Assembly: GCF_000421465.1 (NCBI RefSeq)
Contig: NZ_ATXB01000001.1
Span: forward strand, 1 to 64,000
Source of the DNA: Methylohalobius crimeensis 10Ki
GTDB lineage: Bacteria; Pseudomonadota; Gammaproteobacteria; Methylococcales; Methylothermaceae
Reading direction: 5' to 3'
DNA: 64,000 nt
Shown here: positions 1-7,240 of the stretch, one piece after another
Layout: every line of letters starts with the position of its first letter
Numbering within the stretch: position 1 is the first letter of the stretch
Notes under the pieces: generated by a model
What the model saw: only the letters and a program-made list of their open reading frames with translations
Told to the model about the DNA's origin: nothing
The model's database searches: none
Position numbers and translations under genes: made by a program

Positions 1-1117
1 GGAAACCCGGGATTTCGGCCGCACCATTTACCGCATCATGTCCGGTTCCGGACGCCGGCGCGCCAATGTCGGAGGTGGTTTACGGCGCGCCAAATCCTGG
101 CGCGTGCTGATTCTCAGCGCCGGCGAACTGCCCGCCGCCGAATACGCCGCCCAGGAAGGCCGGCAGGTGCGTGGCGGGCAGCTGGTGCGCTTGGCGGATG
201 TCCCCATCGATGGCGCACCCCTGTTCCGCGATGGTGGGGAGGTCGATCATCTGAAACAGGCATTCGCCCACCATTTCGGCCATGCCGGCCCCCGGTTTAT
301 TGAGTCCGTCACTACGGAAAAAATGGCCGAAGCCTGGCGCGGTTTCGACCCCGAGGCCATTGGTCCCGCGGCCACCCCGGAGGCGGTGCGCGTCCGAAAA
401 CGCTTCGCCCTGGCCGCCTGTGCCGGCGAGCTGGCCATTAAGCATGGCCTTCTGCCTTGGAGGCCTGGCCAAGCCATCGAGGCCGCGCGCTTGGCCTATC
501 GAACCTGGCAGTCCGGACATTCCGCCGCCACCGAAGGGGAACGGGGGATTGTGAATCTTCAGGCATTCATCCTACGGCATGAAGCAAGGTTCGAACGCGA
601 GGACAACGACCCTCCCAAGGAGCGCGCCGGCTGGTTTCGCCACGATTGCTATCACTTCACCCGGGAAGCGTTCAAGGAGGCCTTGGCCGGTGCCAACCAG
701 AAGGCCACCCTTGATCTGTTGGACCAGCTGGAGGTGTTGAAGAAGGAACGGGCAGACCGAACCGGGAATCGGATCGGTGTCGGTAGGGATCGTGTCCGCG
801 TTTTCAGTATTCGTTCCTCGATTTTGACGGTGGAAACGGTGGAAACGGTGGAAACGCCAGAGCCAGAGCGGGCTCAAGGTCTTCCACCGTCCATGGGGGA
901 AATGGTGGAAACGGTGGAAGAATGGGGGAAATCGGAAATGTGCGGCCCTGCTTCTTCCACCGTTTCCACCATTGGGGGAAGTCACGGTGGAAGATCCAGA
1001 CCCAAGGTGGGGCGCGGTCTTTCCACCGTTTCCACCGTTTCCACCATGAAAAATGGCAAGTCGGATTTTTCCGGCGGTGGAAAACGTCACTTTAATGACG
1101 ATTGGGGAGAGCCATGA
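1..1117 (+). CDS. DUF927-family phage primase/helicase-like protein (5' end outside window)
   Basis: The reading frame is open from base 2 and has no convincing start inside the window, so the N-terminal part lies to the left. The visible start (GRTIYRIMSGSGRRRAN, then WRVLILSAGE and GGQLVRLADVPID) matches the C-terminal half of DUF927 domains, superfamily-3-helicase-like proteins found with phage and plasmid primases. The middle part is a charged helical region. The last 90 or so codons form a low-complexity linker of ETV and STV repeats that mirrors a nucleotide repeat. The stop TGA overlaps the next start (ATGA, 1114-1117), so the two genes are probably coupled. The ATPase motifs would lie off the left edge, so activity cannot be judged. 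Confidence 0.68.
   Translation, partial: ETRDFGRTIYRIMSGSGRRRANVGGGLRRAKSWRVLILSAGELPAAEYAAQEGRQVRGGQLVRLADVPIDGAPLFRDGGEVDHLKQAFAHHFGHAGPRFIESVTTEKMAEAWRGFDPEAIGPAATPEAVRVRKRFALAACAGELAIKHGLLPWRPGQAIEAARLAYRTWQSGHSAATEGERGIVNLQAFILRHEARFEREDNDPPKERAGWFRHDCYHFTREAFKEALAGANQKATLDLLDQLEVLKKERADRTGNRIGVGRDRVRVFSIRSSILTVETVETVETPEPERAQGLPPSMGEMVETVEEWGKSEMCGPASSTVSTIGGSHGGRSRPKVGRGLSTVSTVSTMKNGKSDFSGGGKRHFNDDWGEP
829..1046. repeat. GGTGGAAAC 9-mer repeats in both orientations
   Basis: GGTGGAAAC occurs at 829-837, 838-846, 847-855 and 904-912. Its complement GTTTCCACC occurs at 962-970, 1028-1036 and 1037-1045, with further near-copies between. The direct block and the inverted block could pair as a long stem. 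The unit is three codons long, so it is tolerated in frame as TVETVETVE and STVSTVSTV. Iteron-like arrays inside replication genes can be origins; that role is inference here. Confidence 0.8.
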
Positions 1118-1716
1118 ACACCGCCCAGGCCATCCAGAAAATGAGGAATGCCGGTTTCGATCTGGCGATTATCGACGGCAGGGTGATGGTAAGCCCGGTA
1201 AGCAAGCTCACCGATGACCAGCGCGCCTACCTCCAGGCCCACAAGCGGGAAATCATCGCCGAACTGGAAGCCGCCAATTCGGGCCCGGATGAATCGCTGC
1301 CCTGGCGGATCCGCTGGACGCTAGAAACGTGGCTCGACGCCATCGAGGAGCGCGACCCGGCAGACCGGGCTCTTGTGTTCCACCAGGCCGCCACCGACGC
1401 GGGCGCGTTGAATCGCTGGTTGAAGTGCGCGGCCGAAGACGGCATCCGGCCGGAGCAGGCGCCACCGGACCCGAACACCGCCATAAGCCTCTGCCCAATG
1501 TGTGGCCGGACTGACGCCGACACCCACCAATGCGGCGCGCCGGCGTCGATCCCGGGGCGGGTTCGTTGCGGCGATTGCCGGCACTTCCAGCCGGATCGGA
1601 TCGGCGGCGGTGACGGGATCGGGGATTGCTTGGCGGATGCCTGGAAACCGGGCGACCCGCTGCCTTACCCTGGCCGGGAAAGATTCTGTGACAATTTCAA
1701 ACCAGAGAGGAAATGA
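1114..1716 (+). CDS. TubC_N-like domain protein with C-terminal Cys motif
   Basis: A 200-residue protein of unknown function. The first 55 residues (AQAIQKMRNAGFDLAIIDGRV through LQAHKREIIAEL) resemble the TubC N-terminal docking-like fold often seen in short mobile-element proteins. The C-terminal half has cysteine pairs (CPMCGRTDADTHQC; VRCGDCRHF with later GDC and FCDNF) that could bind zinc. The ATG at 1114 is preceded by GGGGAGA and overlaps the upstream stop; an in-frame TTG at 1102 is less likely. The stop overlaps the next gene start. Context suggests an accessory role in phage replication or regulation, without a specific function. Confidence 0.6.
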   Translation: MNTAQAIQKMRNAGFDLAIIDGRVMVSPVSKLTDDQRAYLQAHKREIIAELEAANSGPDESLPWRIRWTLETWLDAIEERDPADRALVFHQAATDAGALNRWLKCAAEDGIRPEQAPPDPNTAISLCPMCGRTDADTHQCGAPASIPGRVRCGDCRHFQPDRIGGGDGIGDCLADAWKPGDPLPYPGRERFCDNFKPERK

Positions 1717-2438
1717 TGAGCATCATCGAAATTTTCCGGGCCGGAGCCCACGTGGCGATGTCCGGCACACGGCACACCTTCACCGAGCAGGATTTGGAGG
1801 TCTGCGCGCGGGCGTATTCCCCGCAATCACGGTTGGCGCCTTTGGTTTTAGGGCATCCGGACCAAGAAACGGAAACCTATGGCACAGTGTCGCGCCTGTT
1901 TCGCCGGGGGAAAAGCCTTTTCGCCGACTGCAACCACGTTTCGGAACGTCTCAAGGATTGGGTCCGCCAAGGCCGCTATAAGAAGATATCCGCCTCCTTC
2001 TTCATGCCGGGGTCGCCGCACAATCCCCGGGCCGGGCAACTCTACCTCAAGCATGTGGGGTTTCTGGGCGCCATGCCGCCGGCAATCAAAGGCATGCTCG
2101 ACCCGGCGTTTTCCGAGACCGAACACAAAATATTCAGTTTCGGCAACGATATCTGTTGCCTTCCCGCCCGTTTTCACGAGGAGCCGGACGACTTGGCGAA
2201 CCCCGGCCATGCCGATATTGCGCGCCGGGCGCGCATCTATCATGCCGAGATGGCCGAAATGGGCGCCCGCGTCAGTTTTTCCGAAGCAGTGGAAGCCGTC
2301 ACGGGTCACAACCACGCCACCCTCAGCGATGCAGACATCGCGTTCAAGGCGCGGGTTTATCGTGACCGAATGGCGGCCCAGGGCAAATACATCAGCTTCA
2401 CCGAAGCGGTGGAGGTGGTAAACACCGACAAGCCATAA
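1716..2438 (+). CDS. Mu gpI-like phage prohead protease/scaffold family protein
   Basis: The N-terminal two thirds fit the Mu-like I-protein/prohead protease group: a phage-capsid start (FRAGAHVAMSGTRHTFTEQDLE), APLVLGHPDQE, a glycine-rich strand, then YKKISASFF and the LKHVGFLG segment. In phages these proteins cut scaffold and capsid during head maturation. The C-terminal 75 residues hold two copies of a helical repeat, ARIYHAEMAEMGARVSFSEAVE and a diverged second copy. ATG codons at 1713 and 1716 are both possible; 1716 is better spaced from GAGAGG (1705-1710). No capsid, portal or terminase gene follows, which is odd for a working head module. Confidence 0.62.
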   Translation: MSIIEIFRAGAHVAMSGTRHTFTEQDLEVCARAYSPQSRLAPLVLGHPDQETETYGTVSRLFRRGKSLFADCNHVSERLKDWVRQGRYKKISASFFMPGSPHNPRAGQLYLKHVGFLGAMPPAIKGMLDPAFSETEHKIFSFGNDICCLPARFHEEPDDLANPGHADIARRARIYHAEMAEMGARVSFSEAVEAVTGHNHATLSDADIAFKARVYRDRMAAQGKYISFTEAVEVVNTDKP

Positions 2439-2570
2439 AAGGATGGCGCCATTTCTCCCCTGGTCGCCTTGTTTTAACCCCTCTATGGCGTCTGTAAGAA
2501 TTCGTTGCAAATTCAAATACGGACGTTAAACTAGAAATGAAACTGTTACAAATTCATAGAGGCGGCAAAC

Positions 2571-2939
2571 ATGGCGAGGGGAGGCAAAAGAACCGGAGCG
2601 GGCCGGAAATCCCGCTATGGGGTGGAAACCACCACCGTCAGGATACCGGCGGCCCTGAAGGAGGAAGTGCTGGCATTTGTCGAACGGCGGATGACCGAGC
2701 GAGCGCGTGATTCTGAAACCGTCACGGAATCAAACACCATCGAGGCCTGGAAGCACTCGAACCGGCGTTGCCAAGCGGCCACCACCAAGGACACCCGCTG
2801 TAGCAATGCATCCTCCATCATTGAAGTGGACAGACTGCCGGACGGGCGCAAAATCGAGTATGAGGTTTGCAAGCGCCATCATACCGCCTTTACGCGAGGC
2901 GACCCGGTACGGCCGCACCGGTCAATATTGAAACCGTGA
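2571..2939 (+). CDS. Small phage-region protein with CX6C..CX3H zinc-like motif
   Basis: A 122-residue basic protein. Residues 1-45 (GGKRTGAGRKSRYG, then TVRIPAALKEEVLAFVERRM) look like the N-terminal arm and ribbon-helix-helix segment of small DNA-binding proteins common in phages. Residues 65-115 have RRCQAATTKDTRC and EVCKRHH, the spacing of a small CC-CH zinc-binding element found in phage proteins. RBS-like AGAGGCGG lies before the ATG. A gap of about 130 bp from the previous gene is AT-rich and could hold a promoter. Specific function unknown. Confidence 0.55.
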   Translation: MARGGKRTGAGRKSRYGVETTTVRIPAALKEEVLAFVERRMTERARDSETVTESNTIEAWKHSNRRCQAATTKDTRCSNASSIIEVDRLPDGRKIEYEVCKRHHTAFTRGDPVRPHRSILKP

Positions 2940-2957
2940 CAAAATCAAAATGCGATC

Positions 2958-3305
2958 ATGAAATTCACCCTGGAACTGCAACCCTACACCGGCGAACGGG
3001 AACCCTTGTCTGTGACTTGGGATTCTGAGGCCGGCACCGTAACCAGCCCGGGCGCTGCCGAGGTCAAGTCTCTTTTGGATAGCGCGGCGGAGGTGGGCTA
3101 TACCAGCATTCATCCGATCCCGAGCACTTACGCCATCTCCGATCCATATCACCGCCCGGACGAATTCGCCGCGGTGATCGGCTCATCCTGGCGTGTGCCG
3201 GAAGCGCTCAAAGCGTTTTACCCCAAGGTCGAGTCGATCGACGATACCGTCTATCTGATCGATGAGGATGGCAATGAAACCCCGATAGGGAGGGTACTGT
3301 TTTGA
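2958..3305 (+). CDS. Hypothetical phage-region protein
   Basis: A 115-residue acidic protein that I do not recognise. It starts with a beta-rich stretch (MKFTLELQPYTGEREPLSVTWD) and has no membrane segment or cysteine motif. Its TGA stop overlaps the TTG start of the gpG-like gene (TTGA, 3302-3305), so the two are probably translated together. Position suggests a small virion or assembly accessory protein, but that is inference. Confidence 0.5.
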   Translation: MKFTLELQPYTGEREPLSVTWDSEAGTVTSPGAAEVKSLLDSAAEVGYTSIHPIPSTYAISDPYHRPDEFAAVIGSSWRVPEALKAFYPKVESIDDTVYLIDEDGNETPIGRVLF

Positions 3306-3796
3306 TTCACATCGAAGTCGATGACCACGAAGTGATGGACGCGCTCAACCAGCTGATATCCCAGCTCGATGATTTAACCCCGGCGATGAAGGACGTTTCC
3401 GGAGAGCTGGAGAAAATCGCTACCACTGCATTCGAAGAACAAGCGTCCCCGGCGGGGATTCCATGGCCTGATCTATCCGATGTCACCAAGGAACAGCGCG
3501 CCGAATCCGGACACTGGCCCGGAGATATCCTAAAAGTCACGGGGGACCTCGCCAGCAGCATCCAATCCGACTACGGCCCCGATTTCGCCGTCGCCAGCAC
3601 CAATGCACCTCATGCCGCCACGCATCAGTTCGGCGCCAAGCAAGGGCAATTCGGCCGCGGCACGTTCAAGACCCGAGAGGGGAGCGTCCCCATTCCTTGG
3701 GGAGATATTCCACCGAGACCGTTCTTAGGTCTTTCCGATGAAGGCAAGGAGGAAATCCTGAATATCTTTACCCAATTTTTGGACGGCGCCTTCTAA
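3302..3796 (+). CDS. Phage virion morphogenesis protein (Mu gpG / tail completion family)
   Basis: A 164-residue protein matching the phage virion morphogenesis family. It has the N-terminal helix (DALNQLISQLDDLTPAMKDVSGELE), the conserved ASPAGIPWPDLS, KVTGDLASSI and HAATHQFGAKQG segments, and the C-terminal IPPRPFLGLSDEGKEEI. In Mu-like phages this protein acts at the head-tail joining or tail completion step. The start is TTG at 3302, overlapping the upstream stop, with a GGGAGGG ribosome-binding site at about 3288-3293. Confidence 0.8.
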   Translation: MIHIEVDDHEVMDALNQLISQLDDLTPAMKDVSGELEKIATTAFEEQASPAGIPWPDLSDVTKEQRAESGHWPGDILKVTGDLASSIQSDYGPDFAVASTNAPHAATHQFGAKQGQFGRGTFKTREGSVPIPWGDIPPRPFLGLSDEGKEEILNIFTQFLDGAF

Positions 3797-3841
3797 TTGC
3801 GATATCTGCAACCCTGTTTCATTAACCACGGAGAAAAAAAC

Positions 3842-4903
3842 ATGACCAAGGCATCTCAAGTTCAGAAAGTCGAGGACCTCAAAGCCCCGTCGTTGCTGGA
3901 ACGCATCGAGCACAAGCAGGCGATCGAACGCCGGATAGCGGAAGTCAGGGAGCATATCGGCGAAGCGAGCGCTTTGGCGGATGCCAAGCGCTTGGAAACC
4001 GAAGGGGCTTGGCGCGAGTTTGAGCGTTATCAGAAAGTGGCGGGCCCCAAAGAGGACTTGGACGACCTGCAAAGAGAAAAACTGGCCAGGTTGCGCCAGG
4101 CAGCGGAGAAAGCCGACCAGGAGGCGCAAGCGGCAAGAGAGGATTTCCAGGCTTTAACCGCGGAACTCAATGAACTGGAAAGAAACGCGCTGCCCAACTG
4201 CAACGCCGGTGCCGCCATCGAGGAGGCCTTGGCCTATCAGGCCCGGGTGGCGGAAATCCAAGGTCAAATCGAAGGCCTGGAGAAGTTGATCGAAGAGCAG
4301 CGCCAAATCGTTGAGAACTCCCAAGCCGAGGTTCCCGCGTTGGACGGCCTTTATCAAAAACGAGAAGACCTGTTGGCGGATCTGGCCATTGGCCAGGCCT
4401 CCAAGGCGGACATGGAAACCCTGGAAGCGGAAATCTCAGAGGCCGAAAAGAACAGGGACAAAGCCATCCAGCGCGCCAAGCGGGGAGAAGTCAAGGCCAA
4501 CCAAGCGCGCCAGACCATCGCCGGCCTTGAGCGCAAAATCGAACCACTGCGCCAAGAGCTGGCCGAGATCGAGGATAAAGGGCCGGAGGTATTGCGCCAG
4601 TTGGTGCGAGGCGAGGCCGAGGTACTGGGTAAGGAGTATGCCGAATTGGCCACGGCGTTGAAAAATCACTTCGTCCGGCTGGTGGGGTTGAGCATGCTGC
4701 TCAAAAGTTTGGGAGGCAAGGAATTTCTGACCACCGTCGAGTTGGCGCTTCCCGGTTTCGCCCTGGATACCTGCAAGGCTGTCGAGCTTCCCGCCCACCC
4801 GGGTTGGTTGTACCAGCTGCATTCCTGGTCCGATCGGGAAACCTTCCATAAGGCCATGCATTCGGAGCGGGAACGCCTGCGTGAGCATGGGGTGGAGTTC
4901 TAG
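3842..4903 (+). CDS. Coiled-coil phage-region protein
   Basis: A 353-residue protein, mostly charged heptad-like helices (residues about 15-280, rich in E, A, K, Q), followed by a compact C-terminal part with VELALPGFALDTCKAVELPAHPGWLY. No catalytic motif is visible. The ATG at 3842 follows GGAG at correct spacing; an upstream in-frame codon at 3797 has no such site. It sits after gpG and before a strong terminator, so it closes the operon. A structural or scaffold-like role is possible, but I cannot name a family. Confidence 0.55.
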   Translation: MTKASQVQKVEDLKAPSLLERIEHKQAIERRIAEVREHIGEASALADAKRLETEGAWREFERYQKVAGPKEDLDDLQREKLARLRQAAEKADQEAQAAREDFQALTAELNELERNALPNCNAGAAIEEALAYQARVAEIQGQIEGLEKLIEEQRQIVENSQAEVPALDGLYQKREDLLADLAIGQASKADMETLEAEISEAEKNRDKAIQRAKRGEVKANQARQTIAGLERKIEPLRQELAEIEDKGPEVLRQLVRGEAEVLGKEYAELATALKNHFVRLVGLSMLLKSLGGKEFLTTVELALPGFALDTCKAVELPAHPGWLYQLHSWSDRETFHKAMHSERERLREHGVEF

Positions 4904-4927
4904 GGCTTTCCGCGAGCATTTCAACGA

Positions 4928-4950
4928 CCCCCGGCCTACCGGGGGTTTTT
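4928..4950 (+). terminator. Rho-independent terminator closing the phage operon
   Basis: A 7-bp GC stem (CCCCCGG/CCGGGGG) with a 4-base CCTA loop is followed by five T residues at 4946-4950. It lies 24 bp after the coiled-coil gene and before the Mor-like gene, which is therefore probably transcribed separately. Confidence 0.85.
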
Positions 4951-4995
4951 ATCCATGCCAAAAAAAAGAATGGGCCAAGATCGGGAGGTTGGATG

Positions 4996-5364
4996 ATGGA
5001 GCACTTACCCTTGGAACACTTGCCGCCTAAGCTCCAGGAAATCGCCGAGTATTGCGGTAAGCGCCTCGCGCTCCTGCTGCTGAAGCATTACGGCGGGGGA
5101 CACTTGCACATACCCAAGACCATCTCCCCGGGGCATCACCTGGCGGAGGTGCTGGGGCTGGAGGATTCGCGGCGGTTTTGCGAGATCTATGGCGGTGAGT
5201 TCTTTCATGTACCCCGGGCCGATGAGGCGCTTCGGGCGACCCGCAATGCAGCCATTCATGAAATGCGTGCCGCCGGCGCTTCCCTATTTGAGCTTGCCCG
5301 GCGCTTCGGCCTGACCGAGCGTCATATCAGCAATATTCTCAAATCTTCAAATCGAAATAAGTGA
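4996..5364 (+). CDS. Mor/C-family transcription activator
   Basis: About 122 residues matching the Mor transcription activator family of Mu-like phages, which switch on middle or late phage genes. Visible are the N-terminal dimerisation region (LPPKLQEIAEYCGKRLALLLLKHYGG), the central beta segment (GGEFFHVPRAD) and a C-terminal helix-turn-helix (RNAAIHEMRAAGASLFELARRFGLTERHISNIL). ATG codons occur at 4993 and 4996; GGGAGG at 4983-4988 favours 4996. It lies after a terminator, as expected for an independently expressed regulator. Its target promoters cannot be assigned from sequence alone. Confidence 0.8.
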   Translation: MEHLPLEHLPPKLQEIAEYCGKRLALLLLKHYGGGHLHIPKTISPGHHLAEVLGLEDSRRFCEIYGGEFFHVPRADEALRATRNAAIHEMRAAGASLFELARRFGLTERHISNILKSSNRNK

Positions 5365-5715
5365 ATTTATCCGGAAAGAACCTGAAAGAAATGGAATGGG
5401 GTTGCCCGCCGGTTAATATCAATGTGGTGAGCTTAGCCGTCTAAACCTTCCGAACGGGGCTTGTGGCGGGGGATGGAGCCTGTCACGTTTTGCGACACAT
5501 CCCGCTTGGTGGGGCTGAAATCTCTACTATAAACTTCAGAGTGGGCCGTACTGGTTCCCCATACCTTGTTTTCGTCATGGCCGGCGGCCTTATCCAATCA
5601 AATGACCGTCAAATGAAAACCCTTCGCCAGCTTGGCCGGAAAGGGTTTTGCTCGTGGTGATGGTCGAGAAAATGCTTCGAAATCGGTCCTAGTGTAGAAC
5701 CGGCGTAGAACCATA
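5365..5715. other. Non-coding stretch between phage genes and tRNA-Phe
   Basis: About 350 bp with no convincing gene. It holds an inverted repeat (AAAACCCTT at 5617-5625 and AAGGGTTTT at 5641-5649) that could terminate transcription in either direction, and a short direct repeat GTAGAACC near 5695-5712. This may be the island boundary; I found no integrase or clear attachment-site duplication. Confidence 0.4.
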
Positions 5716-5718
5716 AAA

Positions 5719-5755
5719 AAAGCCTTGCCAGCGGGTTACAGGCAAGGCTTTGTTT
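5719..5755 (-). terminator. Terminator downstream of tRNA-Phe
   Basis: Inverted repeat GCCTTGCC (5722-5729) and GGCAAGGC (5741-5748) with an 11-base loop, flanked by A-rich and T-rich tracts. On the minus strand it directly follows the tRNA 3' end and ends in a run of T. Confidence 0.8.
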
Positions 5756-5759
5756 TTGT

Positions 5760-5835
5760 TGGTGGCCAGGGACAGAATCGAACTGCCGACACGGGGATTT
5801 TCAGTCCCCTGCTCTACCGACTGAGCTACCTGGCC
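5760..5835 (-). tRNA. tRNA-Phe (GAA)
   Basis: The minus strand folds as a full cloverleaf: acceptor GGCCAGG/CCTGGCC, D-loop AGCTCAGTCGGTAGAGC, anticodon stem GGGGA/TCCCC around loop CTGAAAA (anticodon GAA), T-arm GTTCGATTC, and an encoded CCA end at 5760-5762. Confidence 0.95.
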
Positions 5836-5871
5836 GAAAGACGCTTATTAAACTAGCCTGACTTGGACATG

Positions 5872-6159
5872 TCAAGTTCGATACTGCTCGGCTTCGGGGG
5901 GTTGATAGCCTTCGGGCATGTCGATGCCCTCGCCGAAAAGGAATTTGGTCCGCTCCCGGGCGAGGAATGCTTTGGCTTCCGGCTCGAATACGGTCAGCCG
6001 ATGTTCGTTGATGAGCATGGTCTGGACGTTTAGCCATTCCTGCCAGGCTTGTTTGGAGATGTGGTCGTAAATTTTTTGCCCCTCCGGGCCGGGGAACGGC
6101 AGATTGTCCAAACCTTCTGCTTCAATGCCAAGTTTTACGCACTTAACTTTGCGTGCCAT
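5872..6159 (-). CDS. yggX: Fe(2+)-trafficking protein YggX
   Basis: A 95-residue protein with the typical YggX start (MARKVKCVKLGIEAEGLDNLPFPG) including its single conserved Cys, followed by ISKQAWQEWLNVQTMLINEHRL and a C-terminal FLFGEG segment. YggX is a cytoplasmic protein linked to iron trafficking and protection of iron-sulfur clusters from oxidation. The ATG follows GGGAG. It lies just downstream of mutY on the same strand, the usual mutY-yggX order; MutY itself carries a [4Fe-4S] cluster. Confidence 0.95.
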   Translation of the reverse strand: MARKVKCVKLGIEAEGLDNLPFPGPEGQKIYDHISKQAWQEWLNVQTMLINEHRLTVFEPEAKAFLARERTKFLFGEGIDMPEGYQPPEAEQYRT

Positions 6160-6190
6160 GAGTGACTCCCTGGAAAACTTGATTGTTTTA

Positions 6191-7240
6191 CTATGTTATC
6201 ACGGGATCGGACAATAATCGTCGTACCGGTGTGGGCATGGCTAGTTGCGAGGCATGGGTGGGCATCAGCCAGCGGGATGGACGGTCGTGAACCAGGGAAA
6301 GTGCTTCTTCCAGGTCGATCAAGGCGGGCGTGTAGCGCAAGGTGTAGTGAGTGAAGGTGTGTTTTCGTTCCGCCAGCCACTGAAGACGGTCGGGCTGAAG
6401 ATTCAGGCGGTGACAATGATTTTTCAATCCTTCCGGACAATCCCAATGAGGCGGCGTCCAAAGTCCCGCCCAAATGCCGCTGGGAGGGCGCTGCTGGAGA
6501 TAGATCCGGCCGCTCGGGTCGCGCAGCAGCAGCCAGTAGCTTGATTTGACCGGCTTGGTCCGGCGTGGACGCGGGGCGGGAAGCTCGGTCACTCGGCCGG
6601 TTCGGTAGGCCAGGCAATGGGCCTGGAGGGGACAGTCCGGGCACCGGGGTCGGGTTCGAGTGCAGAGGGTGGCCCCGAAATCCATCAGTGCCTGGGTGTA
6701 GTCGGCGTTGCGCCGGCGAGGAAGATATTTTTCGCTCAAGCCCCACAAGCGCCGTTCGGTTGCCGACGGACTCTCCTCGTTGCCGATGGCGTGCAGACGG
6801 CACCACAGTCGCTTGACGTTCCCGTCCAGAATCGGTGCGGGGCGGTCGTAGGCCAGGCTGAGGATGGCGCCGGCGGTGGAGCGTCCGATGCCCGGCAGTT
6901 GGATCAGCGCCTCTTGAGAGGCGGGCATATCCCCGTCATGCTCGGCGACGATTTGGTTCGCGGCCCGATGCAAATTGCGGGCGCGGGCGTAGTAACCCAG
7001 CCCGGCCCAGTGTCGGAGTACCTGGTCCAATTCGGCCCGGGCCAATGCCTCGACGGTGGGGAATGCCGCCGTAAAGCGCTGGAAGTAAGGCACCACGGTT
7101 CCCACCTGGGTCTGCTGGAGCATGATTTCCGATACCCAGACGCGGTACGGCGATCTGGGCCGTTGCCAGGGAAAGTCCTTGCGCCCGGACCGGTCGTACC
7201 ACGCCAGGAGGATCGATTGAAAGGTTTCGGGCGAAATCAA
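6191..7240 (-). CDS. mutY: Adenine DNA glycosylase MutY
   Basis: A 349-residue enzyme that removes adenine mispaired with 8-oxoguanine. Visible are the catalytic Glu motif (VWVSEIMLQQTQV), the helix-hairpin-helix (LPGIGRSTAGAIL), the catalytic Asp segment (ILDGNVKRLWCR), the iron-sulfur ligands as C-x6-C-x2-C-x5-C (CTRTRPRCPDCPLQAHC), and a C-terminal NUDIX-like recognition domain. I chose the TTG at 7240: it overlaps the TGA of the upstream AsmA gene (TTGA), AAGGGG lies 8 bases before it, and it gives the normal family length. Longer upstream starts would run deep into the AsmA gene. Confidence 0.93.
   Translation of the reverse strand: MISPETFQSILLAWYDRSGRKDFPWQRPRSPYRVWVSEIMLQQTQVGTVVPYFQRFTAAFPTVEALARAELDQVLRHWAGLGYYARARNLHRAANQIVAEHDGDMPASQEALIQLPGIGRSTAGAILSLAYDRPAPILDGNVKRLWCRLHAIGNEESPSATERRLWGLSEKYLPRRRNADYTQALMDFGATLCTRTRPRCPDCPLQAHCLAYRTGRVTELPAPRPRRTKPVKSSYWLLLRDPSGRIYLQQRPPSGIWAGLWTPPHWDCPEGLKNHCHRLNLQPDRLQWLAERKHTFTHYTLRYTPALIDLEEALSLVHDRPSRWLMPTHASQLAMPTPVRRLLSDPVIT

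Noticed and set aside
829-1046. CRISPR array
   Set aside because: The 9-base units are directly adjacent or irregular, occur in both orientations and have no spacers of constant length.
5463-5660. 65-codon open frame upstream of tRNA-Phe
   Set aside because: No ribosome-binding site, no recognisable protein features, and it overlaps an inverted repeat that looks like a terminator.
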